Shown here: positions 34,579 through 43,359 of the stretch, piece after piece
Layout: the number at the start of each line of letters is the position of its first letter
Numbering within the stretch: the first letter of the stretch is position 1
NCBI RefSeq assembly: GCF_900699765.1
Contig: NZ_CAADHO010000002.1
Location: forward strand, 806,001-870,000
DNA: 64,000 bases
Source of the DNA: Desulfoluna butyratoxydans
Lineage (GTDB): Bacteria > Desulfobacterota > Desulfobacteria > Desulfobacterales > Desulfolunaceae
Direction: 5' to 3'
The notes under the pieces: model-generated
Databases searched by the model: none
Seen by the model: the letters and a program-made list of their open reading frames with translations, nothing else
Told to the model about the DNA's origin: nothing
Translations under genes and position numbers: made by a program

Positions 34579-36495
34579 ATGAGCAAAGAGACGCGTCAGT
34601 TTGAAACGGAAGTTCAGCAACTGATGAACCTGATCGTAAACTCCCTTTATTCCAACCAGGAGATCTTTCTCCGGGAGCTGATTTCCAACGCGTCGGATGC
34701 CATCGACAAGCTTCGCTTCGAGGCCCAGACCCACACCGAGCTGCTGGAAGGGGAAGGCGACCTTCATATCCGCATCACGCCGGACAGCGACAACAAGACC
34801 CTTGTGATCTCGGACAACGGCATCGGCATGACCCGGGATGAGGTGGTGGAGAACCTGGGCACCATCGCAAAGAGCGGCACCGCGGCCTTTATGAAGGCCA
34901 TGGAAGAGTCCAAGAAGGGCGACGCCATTGCCCCTGAGCTCATCGGCCAGTTCGGCGTGGGCTTTTACAGCGCCTTTATCGTGGCCGACAAGGTGACGGT
35001 TGAGACCCGCAAGGCGGGCGAGGGCGAGGCCGTGCGCTGGGAGTCCGACGGGCTGGGATCCTACACCCTGGAGACCTGCGCCAAAAAGGATCACGGCACC
35101 ACCATCACCCTCCAGCTCAAGGAAGAGGGCCTGGAAGAGGACTTCACCGAGGAGTGGGCCATCAAGCGCGTGGTCAAGCAGCACTCCGACTTTGTGGCTT
35201 ACCCGGTGATCATGAACGTGGAGAAGACCGAGCCCCTCCCCGACGAGGAGATCATCAAGGATTCCGACGGCAAGCCCATCGGAGAGACCACCAAAAAGGT
35301 CCGCGCCGACGAGACCCTCAACACCATGAAGGCCATCTGGGCCAAGCCCAAGAGCGAGGTCACCGACGAGGAGTACGACGAGTTCTACCGTCACATCAGC
35401 CACGACTGGAACGCCCCCCTGGACAAGATCCACATGAAGTTCGAGGGGACCACCGAGTACGATGCCCTGCTCTATGTGCCCTCCAAGGCGCCCATGGACA
35501 TGTACTACAGCGAGAAGAAAAACGGCATCCACCTCTACTGCAAGCGCGTCTTCATCATGGACGACTGCACCGAGCTGATGCCTGAGTACCTGGGCTTCAT
35601 CAAAGGGGTGGTGGACGCCTCCGACCTGAACCTCAACGTAAGCCGTGAGATCCTCCAGCAGAACCGCCTGGTGCAAAACATCCGCAAGAACCTGGTGAAA
35701 AAGGTCCTGGAGCTCTTCACCAAGATGGAGAAGGAGAGCTACGACACCTTCTTTGACGAGTTCGGCGCGGCCATCAAGTCCGGCATTCCCATGGATCACG
35801 ACAACAGGGACAAGCTGGCCAAGCTGATCCGCTACAAGACCACCAAGTCCGACGGGGCCTATGTCTCTTTGGAAGAGTACGTGGCAAATATGAAAGAGGA
35901 CCAGGAGTTCATCTACTACATCACCGGCGAAGACCTGGTCTCCCTGGCCGGAAGCCCCCACCTGGAGGCCTTGAAGGCCAAGGACTACGAGGTCCTTCTC
36001 ATGAGCGACCCCGTGGACGAGTGGGTGGTTCAGTCCCTGCCCGAGTTCGACGGCAAGAAGCTCAAGAGCGCGGAAATGGGGGATCTTGACCTCACCGAAG
36101 TGGATGACGACAAGAAAGAGGCCTTCAAGAACTTCATGGAGTACCTCCAGAAGCAGCTGGACGAGGAGATCAAAGAGGTCAAGCTCTCCAGCCGCCTCAA
36201 GGATTCCGTCTCCTGCCTTTCCGGGGACGCCCTGGGCATGAGCGCCTACATGGAAAAGATCATGAAGGCCTCCGGCCAGGAGATGCCCAAGCAGAAGCGT
36301 GTGCTGGAGCTCAACGGGGATCATCCCCTGGTTGACGCGGTCAAGTCCCTCTTTGAAAAGGACGCCGGAAACCCCGTGCTGCCGGATCATGCACAGCTTC
36401 TGTATGACCTGGCCATCATCAGCGAAGGGGGACGCGTGGAAGACCCGGCCCTCTTCTCCAAGCGCGTGGGTGACCTGATGGCCAAGGCGCTGTAG
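34579..36495 (+). CDS. htpG: Molecular chaperone HtpG (bacterial Hsp90)
   Basis: A 638-residue Hsp90 family chaperone acting as an ATP-driven dimer in the cytoplasm. The N-terminal ATPase domain shows [18 protein letters not shown] (residues 21-38), [13 protein letters not shown] (near 82) and [11 protein letters not shown] (near 120). The middle domain has the catalytic-loop region [16 protein letters not shown] near 345. The C-terminal dimerisation domain is complete and lacks the eukaryotic MEEVD tail. The Shine-Dalgarno GAGGAGAG is strong. A stem-loop with a six-T run follows. It is expressed as a single gene. Confidence 0.97.
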   Translation: MSKETRQFETEVQQLMNLIVNSLYSNQEIFLRELISNASDAIDKLRFEAQTHTELLEGEGDLHIRITPDSDNKTLVISDNGIGMTRDEVVENLGTIAKSGTAAFMKAMEESKKGDAIAPELIGQFGVGFYSAFIVADKVTVETRKAGEGEAVRWESDGLGSYTLETCAKKDHGTTITLQLKEEGLEEDFTEEWAIKRVVKQHSDFVAYPVIMNVEKTEPLPDEEIIKDSDGKPIGETTKKVRADETLNTMKAIWAKPKSEVTDEEYDEFYRHISHDWNAPLDKIHMKFEGTTEYDALLYVPSKAPMDMYYSEKKNGIHLYCKRVFIMDDCTELMPEYLGFIKGVVDASDLNLNVSREILQQNRLVQNIRKNLVKKVLELFTKMEKESYDTFFDEFGAAIKSGIPMDHDNRDKLAKLIRYKTTKSDGAYVSLEEYVANMKEDQEFIYYITGEDLVSLAGSPHLEALKAKDYEVLLMSDPVDEWVVQSLPEFDGKKLKSAEMGDLDLTEVDDDKKEAFKNFMEYLQKQLDEEIKEVKLSSRLKDSVSCLSGDALGMSAYMEKIMKASGQEMPKQKRVLELNGDHPLVDAVKSLFEKDAGNPVLPDHAQLLYDLAIISEGGRVEDPALFSKRVGDLMAKAL

Positions 36496-36539
36496 CGCCG
36501 CCCGGGCATCGCCCGCAGCTTATCCCGACCGACGAGACA

Positions 36540-36577
36540 AGGCTCGCTTTCCCCCCGTGGGAGGGCGGGCCTTTTTT
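36540..36577 (+). terminator. Rho-independent terminator after htpG
   Basis: AGGCTCGC (36540-36547) pairs with GCGGGCCT (36565-36572, one G-T pair), CCCC/GGGG-rich loop region, followed by TTTTTT. Confidence 0.85.
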
Positions 36578-36680
36578 CATGGCGGTCCCATTGGAAGGCG
36601 GCTGAAAACAGGGCGGATCACCTGTTTCGGTCGGTTGACATCTTATAGACGCTGTACTATCCTCCGGGGCGGAGGCACAT

Positions 36681-37364
36681 ATGACAATGATGCAGATTCA
36701 TGACCTTGAAAAACAGCAGTTTATCACCCTCTTCAAGGAAGAGGGGATTGATAATATTGACGAACGTTTCACCATTCTTGACACGTTTCTGAAAACGGAA
36801 GAGCACATCACCGCCGATGATCTCGCCCGGCTCCTGGCCGAAGAGGGGCACACGGTGGACACGGATTTCCTCCGAGAGACCCTTGAACTGATGTGCCATT
36901 ACGGTTTCGCCCAGGAGAACCGGTTCGACAACGGCCGGACACTCTACGAGCACCGGCACCTGGGTGACCACCACGACCACATGATCTGCACCCGATGCGG
37001 CGGAATCACCGAGTTTGCCGATGCCCACCTGGAGCGGCTTCAGGAGGCCATCGCCGCCCGTCACGGGTTTCACATGCTTCAGCATCGCATGGATATTTAC
37101 GGCATCTGCTCTGCCTGCCTCAAGAAAAGGGTGCCCCTTATGCCCCTGATGCTGGCAAAACCCGGCGAAAGGCTCATCATCCGGGAGTACCAGTGCGGGG
37201 AAAACCTGGAGGCCCGCCTGTTGTCCATGGGTATCCGGCGGGGAGACGTCATCGAGGTGATCACCAGCCAGGGCCGCGGGCAATTTGTCATTGCCGTGGA
37301 GAACAAGCGCTACATCCTTGGCCGGGGTATGGCCCAGAAGATCATGGTGGAGCCCATCCACTGA
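36681..37364 (+). CDS. Fur-family metalloregulator fused to a FeoA domain
   Basis: A 227-residue protein with an unusual domain pair. Residues 1-145 form a Fur-type repressor: winged helix, then HHDHMICTRCG (near 93-103) and DIYGICSACLKK, the structural zinc and regulatory metal motifs. Residues 150-227 form a FeoA/SH3-like domain (ERLIIREYQCGENLEARLLSMGIRRGDVIEVITSQ), known as the partner of the ferrous iron transporter FeoB and as the C-terminal domain of DtxR/MntR regulators. The fusion suggests a metal-responsive repressor whose FeoA part tunes dimerisation or metal sensing, as in DtxR. GGAGG six bases before the ATG lies inside a CCTCC-GGGGC-GGAGG hairpin (36661-36675) that could mask the ribosome site. 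No feoB is adjacent. Confidence 0.9.
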   Translation: MTMMQIHDLEKQQFITLFKEEGIDNIDERFTILDTFLKTEEHITADDLARLLAEEGHTVDTDFLRETLELMCHYGFAQENRFDNGRTLYEHRHLGDHHDHMICTRCGGITEFADAHLERLQEAIAARHGFHMLQHRMDIYGICSACLKKRVPLMPLMLAKPGERLIIREYQCGENLEARLLSMGIRRGDVIEVITSQGRGQFVIAVENKRYILGRGMAQKIMVEPIH

Positions 37365-37421
37365 CGAAAGGGCCTGCCCGGTATTCTTCGAACACAACAA
37401 CCATCATAAATGGAGTAACAG

Positions 37422-37865
37422 ATGCGAATCCGCAGGATGATTCCTTTCGTGCTGGCGGTGCTGCTGGCGGCACCCGCCCTGTGTGCGGCAGCTCAGCGCG
37501 TCAGTGTCAGCGTTGAGTCGGCCAATGTGCGAACCGGTCCAGGAACCGAGCATGAGATTGTCTGGAAAGGGGTCGAGAAACACTACCCGCTCCTGGTTCT
37601 GGACCAGGCCGGGTCCTGGTACTATGTCAAGGATTTCGAAAGCGACACCGGCTGGATCTTCAAGAAGCTGGTGGACAAGACCCGCACCGTGATCACCACA
37701 AAAGAGAGATGCAATGTCAGGAAGGGGCCGGGAACCAAGAAGCCTTTGGCATTTGTGGTGGACAGCGGGGTGCCGTTCAAGGTGCTGAGCCGCAAGGGCA
37801 ACTGGATCCATGTCCAGCACGCCGACGGTGACAAGGGGTGGATTCACAAATCGCTGGTGTGGTAA
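37422..37865 (+). CDS. Exported protein with two bacterial SH3 domains
   Basis: A 147-residue protein: signal peptide (residues 1-23, ending ALCAAAQ), then two SH3-like repeats, about 26-85 (SANVRTGPGTEHEIVWKG ... SDTGWIFKKLV) and 88-147 (ERCNVRKGPGTKKPLAFVV ... GDKGWIHKSLVW). The NVR(T/K)GPG motif in each copy is typical of the SH3_4/YgiM class that binds peptidoglycan or other cell-wall ligands. Probably periplasmic. It lies between the Fur-FeoA gene and the PfkB kinase gene on the same strand with short gaps, but a shared role is not apparent. Confidence 0.88.
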   Translation: MRIRRMIPFVLAVLLAAPALCAAAQRVSVSVESANVRTGPGTEHEIVWKGVEKHYPLLVLDQAGSWYYVKDFESDTGWIFKKLVDKTRTVITTKERCNVRKGPGTKKPLAFVVDSGVPFKVLSRKGNWIHVQHADGDKGWIHKSLVW

Positions 37866-37926
37866 GTCGCACCGTTTTTTTAATGCCCCGCTGATACCCG
37901 GGGCGGGGTTGCAGGAGTTGTTGACT

Positions 37927-38925
37927 ATGTACGACAAGTTGAGCGGAGAGAAAAAAGGGATTGTCGGGGTGGGCTCTGCGCTGATGGACCTTCTGGTGTT
38001 TGAAGACGACGCGTTTTTGAAGGGAATCAGCGATATCAAGGGGGGCATGACCCTTGTGGACGGATCGTTTGCCGAAGGGGTCCTTGAAAAAGTCACCTCA
38101 GAGGTAACGGTGGTCCCCGGCGGCGCCGCCTGCAACACCATCGTGGGGGTGGGGCGCCTGAACGGGGCTGCCACCTTTGTGGGCAAGCGAGGCCGGGACA
38201 GCTACGGCGAGCACTTTGAACAGGATCTCAAGCAAAACGGGGTGACCCCGGACCTTGTGATGTCCGATACCCCCACGGGCCGTGTTCTGTCCGTTATCAC
38301 ACCGGATGCCCAGCGTTCCATGTTCACCTACCTGGGGGCGGCCTCTGAGCTGGCCCCCGAGGAGATCTCTCCGGAGACATTTGCAGGGGCTGCCATCGTC
38401 CTCATTGAGGGATATCTGGTTTTCAATCAGGCCCTCATGACCAAGGCCCTGGCCTCGGCCAAAGAGGCCGGTGCCCTCGTGGCCATGGACCTTGCCAGCT
38501 TTACCGTGGTTGAAGAGGCCCTCTCCTTTATCAAGGAGGAGGTGATCCCTGCTGTGGACATTCTCATCGCCAACGAAGACGAGGCCCGTGCCTTTACGGG
38601 GCTCTCCGACGAGGCCGCGGCCCTGGACGAGATGAGCCGGTGTGCCGATGTCGCCGTTTTAAAGCTCGGGTCCCGCGGCAGCCGCATCGCCGTTGACGGC
38701 ACCGTGACCGAGGTCGCGCCCGTATCCGGGGGGACCATCGTCGACACCACGGGGGCTGGCGACCTCTGGGCCGCAGGCTTTCTCTACGGCATGGTCATGG
38801 GCTACTCCGCCGAGACGTGCGGCAACATCGCTTCGGCCTGCGGGTATGAAGTGTGCTGTGTCACCGGGGCGGATATTCCCGAGGCGGGATGGGCCCGCAT
38901 CAGAAACACGCTGCCCGCATCCTGA
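37927..38925 (+). CDS. PfkB-family carbohydrate/nucleoside kinase (adenosine kinase-like)
   Basis: About 332 residues. The ribokinase-fold signatures are present: GVGSALMDLLV at the start, VVPGGAACNTIVGVGRL with the PfkB-1 glycine pair (near 60-75), and DTTGAGDLWAAGFLYG (near 276-291) with the catalytic aspartate and anion hole. In proteobacteria proteins of this type act on adenosine or sugars. An adenosine-salvage role would fit with ahcY in the same region, but that gene is 8 kb away and the substrate is not decided by the sequence. The ATG at 37927 has CAGGAG upstream; the open frame continues into the SH3 gene and is not likely used. Confidence 0.9.
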   Translation: MYDKLSGEKKGIVGVGSALMDLLVFEDDAFLKGISDIKGGMTLVDGSFAEGVLEKVTSEVTVVPGGAACNTIVGVGRLNGAATFVGKRGRDSYGEHFEQDLKQNGVTPDLVMSDTPTGRVLSVITPDAQRSMFTYLGAASELAPEEISPETFAGAAIVLIEGYLVFNQALMTKALASAKEAGALVAMDLASFTVVEEALSFIKEEVIPAVDILIANEDEARAFTGLSDEAAALDEMSRCADVAVLKLGSRGSRIAVDGTVTEVAPVSGGTIVDTTGAGDLWAAGFLYGMVMGYSAETCGNIASACGYEVCCVTGADIPEAGWARIRNTLPAS

Positions 38926-38975
38926 AGCAAGGCGCGGGCGGTTTACGACGAGACTATTGTGGAGGATGGTGCGAG

Positions 38976-39659
38976 ATGCAGAAAGAGAATCCCCAGGCCG
39001 TGGCCGAAAAGGATCGGTTCGTAGAATTTGTTGAGAAAACCCTGGTTGCTGTGCGGGAACACAAATCCCAGGTGACCCTGGGGGTTGCCGGCGTGGTCCT
39101 GTGCCTGGTCCTGGTTGCCGGGACGGGCCTGTACCGCCATAAGGCTGCCCGTCAGGCGTCCCTGGCGTTTCAGACACTGAAAGTGGATTTTCAGGCCCTT
39201 GAGGCCAAAGAAGGCCGTGAGGTTGCCCTGCAGCGATGGCTGGGGCAGGCCCCCGATGCCCTTGCGAGCATAAAGGGCGGGGCCGCCACCTACGACGCCG
39301 CGCTGCTCTGGTACGGCGGGCTGGCCTTTGAAAGCGGTGACTTCGAGTCCGCCTCCGCCTGGTACGCGTCGGCCGCCAAGGGGTTCGACTCGGGCAGTGC
39401 CCTTCGGAACATTGCCTTGTGTGGCCAGGCCCAGGCCCTGGAGGGGCTTGGGAAAGCCGATGAAGCCGCGTCCATATATGAAAAGGTGCGGTCCAGCGCG
39501 GCCACTGTAAAACAGGAGGAGGCAACGTTTCTCCTGGCACGCATCAAGGAAAAGAGCGGTGACACCCAAGGGGCCGAGTCCCTTTACCGCGAGATCCTCG
39601 AGAGCCCTTCGGCCTCACTGTATAAAGACCTGGCGGCGGAGAAAGTCGCAGGCAAGTAA
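38976..39659 (+). CDS. Membrane-anchored TPR protein (YfgM/AncA-like)
   Basis: A 227-residue protein with a short cytoplasmic N-terminus, one membrane helix (residues 36-57, TLGVAGVVLCLVLVAGTGLY) and a periplasmic TPR domain (about 85-227; YDAALLWYGGLAFESGDFESASAWYASAAKG and two further repeats). The layout is that of the TPR_21 family (YfgM), which binds the Sec translocon and chaperones in enterobacteria. It is the last gene before a strong terminator, about 50 bases after the PfkB gene. GGAGG lies eight bases or so upstream of the ATG. Confidence 0.85.
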   Translation: MQKENPQAVAEKDRFVEFVEKTLVAVREHKSQVTLGVAGVVLCLVLVAGTGLYRHKAARQASLAFQTLKVDFQALEAKEGREVALQRWLGQAPDALASIKGGAATYDAALLWYGGLAFESGDFESASAWYASAAKGFDSGSALRNIALCGQAQALEGLGKADEAASIYEKVRSSAATVKQEEATFLLARIKEKSGDTQGAESLYREILESPSASLYKDLAAEKVAGK

Positions 39660-40394
39660 GAACCGCATTGCGGCCGGGGCGCCTTGTCCCGGCCCGCCGC
39701 GTGACGACAGATGGAGACGGCGCCCTTTTGGGGCGCCGTTTTTTTTCAGGGCGTTGCATTGCTTATTCGGCCCTGCGCCCGGCACGTCCATCGTCCCCCC
39801 TTTTCATCTGCCCCACAATGGAAAATCCTTGACAGAATCATGTGCGAGTGGATAATCGTAAAGATATAGTATATTTTTATCCACGTCCTGGCCTGATTAT
39901 TCCCCCCATTTTTGAGAAAAAGGCCGCGTTAAAGGACTCACCAAATCTTCCGGAATGTGCTCCTCTTTCGCCTTGACTTAGGCTTTGTCCAGGCCTTGGA
40001 GCCGTTGCTCGTCAAGTCACAATCAACCCCATCATTTTTACCTTTGTCGGATATTGTTACAATATGAAAAAAAGGAATGAAGAACGTTCTATGAATACAA
40101 TATCTTGATTTAAAATTGGCTAATGCACAATATATGTCAGTTATCCAAGCGAGTTATATATTTCCCTTGACTTCATTATAGCAATACTCGAATATATGTA
40201 CCTGACAATTAATAAAATCATAAACAGGTTTTCGCAAGGCGTACGCCACTCCGTTTCAACATTGACGCGAAAATCCGAGATTCAGATCTGTTGCACCGCA
40301 GATGCGGCGTGTTGCCCTCCGTGGAGTCATCGTATGCCCGATGGGGCATGCGCATGAAGTCCGTAAAATTCCATTCCTGTATTAGGGTGTACTT
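39660..40394. other. Long AT-rich intergenic region before pilM
   Basis: No gene found. After the terminator at 39717-39746 the base composition changes sharply: about 39830-40220 is A/T-rich, unlike the rest of the window. A TTGACT (40167-40172) with A/T-rich sequence 17-18 bases on (AATATA, 40191-40196) is a possible sigma-70 promoter for the pil operon. ATGCCCGATGGGGCAT (about 40331-40347) is a small hairpin near the pilM start. No riboswitch match was recognised. Confidence 0.45.
39717..39746 (+). terminator. Rho-independent terminator
   Basis: ACGGCGCC, loop CTTTTGG, GGCGCCGT, then a run of eight T. Ends the 37422-39659 transcript. Confidence 0.92.
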
Positions 40395-41462
40395 ATGACA
40401 TTTGGTAAAAAAGATCAGCTGATCGGTCTTGATATCGGGTCCAGTGCCATCAAGGTGGCTGAGGTGGCTGATACGAAAAACGGGTATGCGTTAAAGCGGT
40501 TCGGGCTTTACGACATGCCCAGCGGCGCCATCGAGGAGGGGGTCATCCGAGACCCGGAAGAGGTGGCGGAAACCGTCCGCGAAGCCCTTCGGGCCTATAA
40601 CATCAAGACCCCCAACGCCGCCATCTCCATCGGGGGGTATTCGGTCGTGGTTAAAAAAATCAACGTCCAGACCATGACCGAGGAGGCCCTCCAGTCCACC
40701 ATCCACTTCGAAGCCGAACAGTACATCCCCTTTGATATCAGTGACGTCAATCTCGATTTTCAGATCATGGGCGAGAGTGAGCACAACCCCAACCAGATGA
40801 GCGTGCTCCTCGTGGCCGCCAAAAAAGAGATGATCGCCGACTACGTGAATGTCCTGGATATGGCAGGCCTGGCCTCCTGCATCGTGGATGTGGATGCCTT
40901 TGCCCTTCAGAATATCTACGAACTCGGTTACATGGGGCCGGACGCCACCGGTGACGAGTTCGTGGCCCTCATCGACGTAGGCGCCAGCAAAACCTCCCTG
41001 AACATTCTCAAAGGTCGAAACTCCCTGTTCATGCGGGATGTCTCTTTGGGGTGCGGCCAGACAAACCAGAAAATTTCATCCATGCTGGATTGTTCTGCCG
41101 ACGAAGCCGAAGAGATCAAGTTGAACAACAATGGGGAGCGTATCTCCAATGAAGAGCTCAAGGATATCGAATCGGCCGTCATTGCGGACTGGTGCACGGA
41201 GATCAGTCGTGCCCTGGATTTCTTCTATTCCACCTATCCCGAGGAGAGGATCCAGAAGATCCTGATCAGCGGAGGCGGCGGCAACATCGCCGACTTCAAG
41301 AAGATGCTGGCGCTGAGGACCTCCACCGAGGTCGAAACCATCGACCCGTTCAAGGGCGTGGATTTGGGCGACGGGCGCATTGACGAGGACTATCTCAAGC
41401 AGATGGCGCCCCAGGCGGCCATCTGCATGGGGCTTGCGATAAGGAAAGTGAACGACAAATGA
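40395..41462 (+). CDS. pilM: Type IV pilus assembly protein PilM
   Basis: A 355-residue actin-like ATPase that lies on the cytoplasmic side of the pilus alignment complex and binds the N-terminus of PilN. The fold begins with LIGLDIGSSAIKVAEV (residues 8-23) and includes SIGGYSVVVKKI (near 78), a second phosphate loop VALIDVGASKTSLNIL (near 192) and ILISGGGGNIADF (near 292), the typical nucleotide-pocket motifs. It is the first of five genes in the order pilM-N-O-P-Q, and its stop overlaps the pilN start by four bases (ATGA). Confidence 0.96.
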   Translation: MTFGKKDQLIGLDIGSSAIKVAEVADTKNGYALKRFGLYDMPSGAIEEGVIRDPEEVAETVREALRAYNIKTPNAAISIGGYSVVVKKINVQTMTEEALQSTIHFEAEQYIPFDISDVNLDFQIMGESEHNPNQMSVLLVAAKKEMIADYVNVLDMAGLASCIVDVDAFALQNIYELGYMGPDATGDEFVALIDVGASKTSLNILKGRNSLFMRDVSLGCGQTNQKISSMLDCSADEAEEIKLNNNGERISNEELKDIESAVIADWCTEISRALDFFYSTYPEERIQKILISGGGGNIADFKKMLALRTSTEVETIDPFKGVDLGDGRIDEDYLKQMAPQAAICMGLAIRKVNDK

Positions 41463-42046
41463 TACGAATCAATTTACTGCCTTTTCGAGATGCTCGAACC
41501 AAAGAGAATGTCCGCCGTCAGGTGTCCATCTTCGTGCTCCTGATTATTTTGATCGGGGTGGGAATGGGGGCTTACTCCCTGAGCGTGGGGGCGGCGGTTG
41601 AGAAGTATAAACAGGAGGTGAGCGACACCCAGGCCGAACTGAACAAGTTCAAGAAAAAGGCCCGTGAGGTGGACGCCATCAACAAGAAAAACAAGGTGCT
41701 GCAGAAGAAAATAGATATCATTGAGTCCCTTCAGGTGGTTCGCAAGGATCCTGTCCGGGTTCTCAGCGCCATGACAGACCTGGTGATTCCCGATCGCATG
41801 TGGATCAAGAGCTACGACGAGACAGGAAGGACGATTACCCTCAAGGGAGCGGCCCTGGACGAGATCACCGTGGCGGATTTCACACGGAAACTCGAAACAT
41901 CGGATTACTTCTCCAGTGCCAGCCTGAGGTTCCTGAAGCTGGGGGCGTCCAAAAAGAGCGTGGCCATGAAGAACTTTGAAATCGTGTGCACCCGGGCCAA
42001 GTTGAAACAAAAAAACACCAATGCAACCGGTATGAAGGTAAAATGA
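41459..42046 (+). CDS. pilN: Type IV pilus assembly protein PilN
   Basis: A 195-residue bitopic inner-membrane protein. The cytoplasmic N-terminus carries the conserved IRINLLPFRDAR motif (residues 2-13) that docks into PilM. A membrane helix follows (about 22-45) and a coiled-coil segment (about 50-90, KYKQEVSDTQAELNKFKKK) leads to a ferredoxin-like periplasmic domain (about 100-185) that pairs with PilO. Start and stop overlap pilM and pilO, so the three are translationally coupled. Confidence 0.95.
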   Translation: MIRINLLPFRDARTKENVRRQVSIFVLLIILIGVGMGAYSLSVGAAVEKYKQEVSDTQAELNKFKKKAREVDAINKKNKVLQKKIDIIESLQVVRKDPVRVLSAMTDLVIPDRMWIKSYDETGRTITLKGAALDEITVADFTRKLETSDYFSSASLRFLKLGASKKSVAMKNFEIVCTRAKLKQKNTNATGMKVK

Positions 42047-42651
42047 TGAACAAGTCCTCAGCGTTTCAGTCGATGGACCCCCTGTTCAAAAGGGTCGAAG
42101 AGCTCGACAAGATTCAGCGGATCGCCATCTGCGCCATCACCTGCATCGTCCTGATCGGGTCGATCTTCTACTTCTCCATCCTGCCCAAATACGAAGAGAT
42201 CAAGCAGCAGAAGCAGACGCTTCAGTCCCTTGGAACCCAGCTTGAGATTGCCCGGAAGAAGGCCGCCCGCCTGGCCTCCCTCAAGCGGGAGTGGAAAATG
42301 AAAGAGGCGGAATTCAGGAAAGTGATGCGGGCCCTGCCGGAAAAAAAGGAGATCCCCTCGCTTCTGACGAGTATTTCTCAGTCCGGACAGGACACGGGGC
42401 TTGAGTTTATCCTTTTTCAGCCCCAGAAAGAGGTGAACAAAGAGTTTTACGGCGAAATCCCCGTGAGCCTGCATGTGAAGGGGAATTTTCACAACACGGT
42501 GATGTTCATGGATAAGGTGACCGGCTTGAACCGTATCGTCAACATCCGGGACATCAAGATCGGCGGATACAAAGAGGGCAAAATTTCAACGAAGTGTACG
42601 GCTGTGACGTATAAGTTCATCGATAAGAAAGAGCCTGCAAAGAAGAAATAA
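42043..42651 (+). CDS. pilO: Type IV pilus assembly protein PilO
   Basis: A 202-residue bitopic protein with one membrane helix near residues 28-46 (ICAITCIVLIGSIFYFSIL), a periplasmic coiled coil (about 48-90) and a C-terminal domain with the PilO signature FHNTVMFMDKVTGLNRIVNI (near 148-167). It forms heterodimers with PilN and connects the inner-membrane complex to PilP and the PilQ secretin. The start ATG overlaps the pilN stop in ATGA; a second ATG follows immediately, and either could be used. Confidence 0.94.
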   Translation: MMNKSSAFQSMDPLFKRVEELDKIQRIAICAITCIVLIGSIFYFSILPKYEEIKQQKQTLQSLGTQLEIARKKAARLASLKREWKMKEAEFRKVMRALPEKKEIPSLLTSISQSGQDTGLEFILFQPQKEVNKEFYGEIPVSLHVKGNFHNTVMFMDKVTGLNRIVNIRDIKIGGYKEGKISTKCTAVTYKFIDKKEPAKKK

Positions 42652-42677
42652 TCCATCAAATACAAAGATCGTGAGCC

Positions 42678-43358
42678 ATGCAAAAAAAGATCATGACATC
42701 GATAGTGACGGTTGCGTTTCTTGCCGGGCCTCTCTTTTTCGGGTGTGACAGGGCAGACGATGCATCACAGTCCCGGGAAGCCGTCAAGACCTTCAAGGTA
42801 TCGAAAAAGGAAACGGTGCCGATCAAGGCCAAGGCCAAACCCGAGCCCGAGGCGGCGGACGCGACACAGATCCCGGCAGTGGCCGGGTTGCCCCCGGCTG
42901 ATTCAGTGAAGGCCACCAAGCCGGAGGTGCTTTCTGAAAAGGCCTCGGATGAGATGCTCTACGGGAAAACCAGCTACGACCCTGCAGGGCGCGTGGATCC
43001 CTTTGAGCCACTGTTCGCACGGGGCAGCATCAGCTCCCAGGCCGTTGAGGGAGAGGCCCGCCCCACGGTGCGCCAGAGCAGGATGTCCCGGTTGACCCCC
43101 TTGGAAAAACTGGATATCGGCCAGCTGAAACTCGTGGGGATCGTGAGCATGCCGGGCCGGAGTATGGCCATGGTGGAAGAGACCGGCGGCAAAGGCTATG
43201 TGGTCCGAAAGGGGACCTATATGGGCGTCAACTCGGGACAGGTAGTGGAGATCACCAGGGACCGGGTGGTTATTGAAGAAGAAGTGGAGAATTTCCTCGG
43301 GAAAATTGTGGTTCGGACACGGGAACTTAAACTTCAGAAACCTCTTGGAGAAGACTAA
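42678..43358 (+). CDS. pilP: Type IV pilus assembly lipoprotein PilP
   Basis: A 226-residue lipoprotein: signal peptide with lipobox LFFGC (Cys 23), a flexible Ala/Pro/Glu/Lys-rich linker (about 25-95), then the compact beta domain (about 130-210) beginning LEKLDIGQLKLVGIVSMPG and continuing with GYVVRKGTYMGVNSGQVVEI, the usual PilP core. It bridges the PilN-PilO complex and the periplasmic part of the PilQ secretin. It lies 26 bases after pilO and directly before pilQ. Confidence 0.94.
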   Translation: MQKKIMTSIVTVAFLAGPLFFGCDRADDASQSREAVKTFKVSKKETVPIKAKAKPEPEAADATQIPAVAGLPPADSVKATKPEVLSEKASDEMLYGKTSYDPAGRVDPFEPLFARGSISSQAVEGEARPTVRQSRMSRLTPLEKLDIGQLKLVGIVSMPGRSMAMVEETGGKGYVVRKGTYMGVNSGQVVEITRDRVVIEEEVENFLGKIVVRTRELKLQKPLGED

Positions 43359-43359
43359 T

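Noticed and set aside
34456-36390. Minus-strand open frame opposite htpG (644 codons)
   Set aside because: Repetitive Leu/Val/His/Gly translation complementary to htpG codons; no domain.
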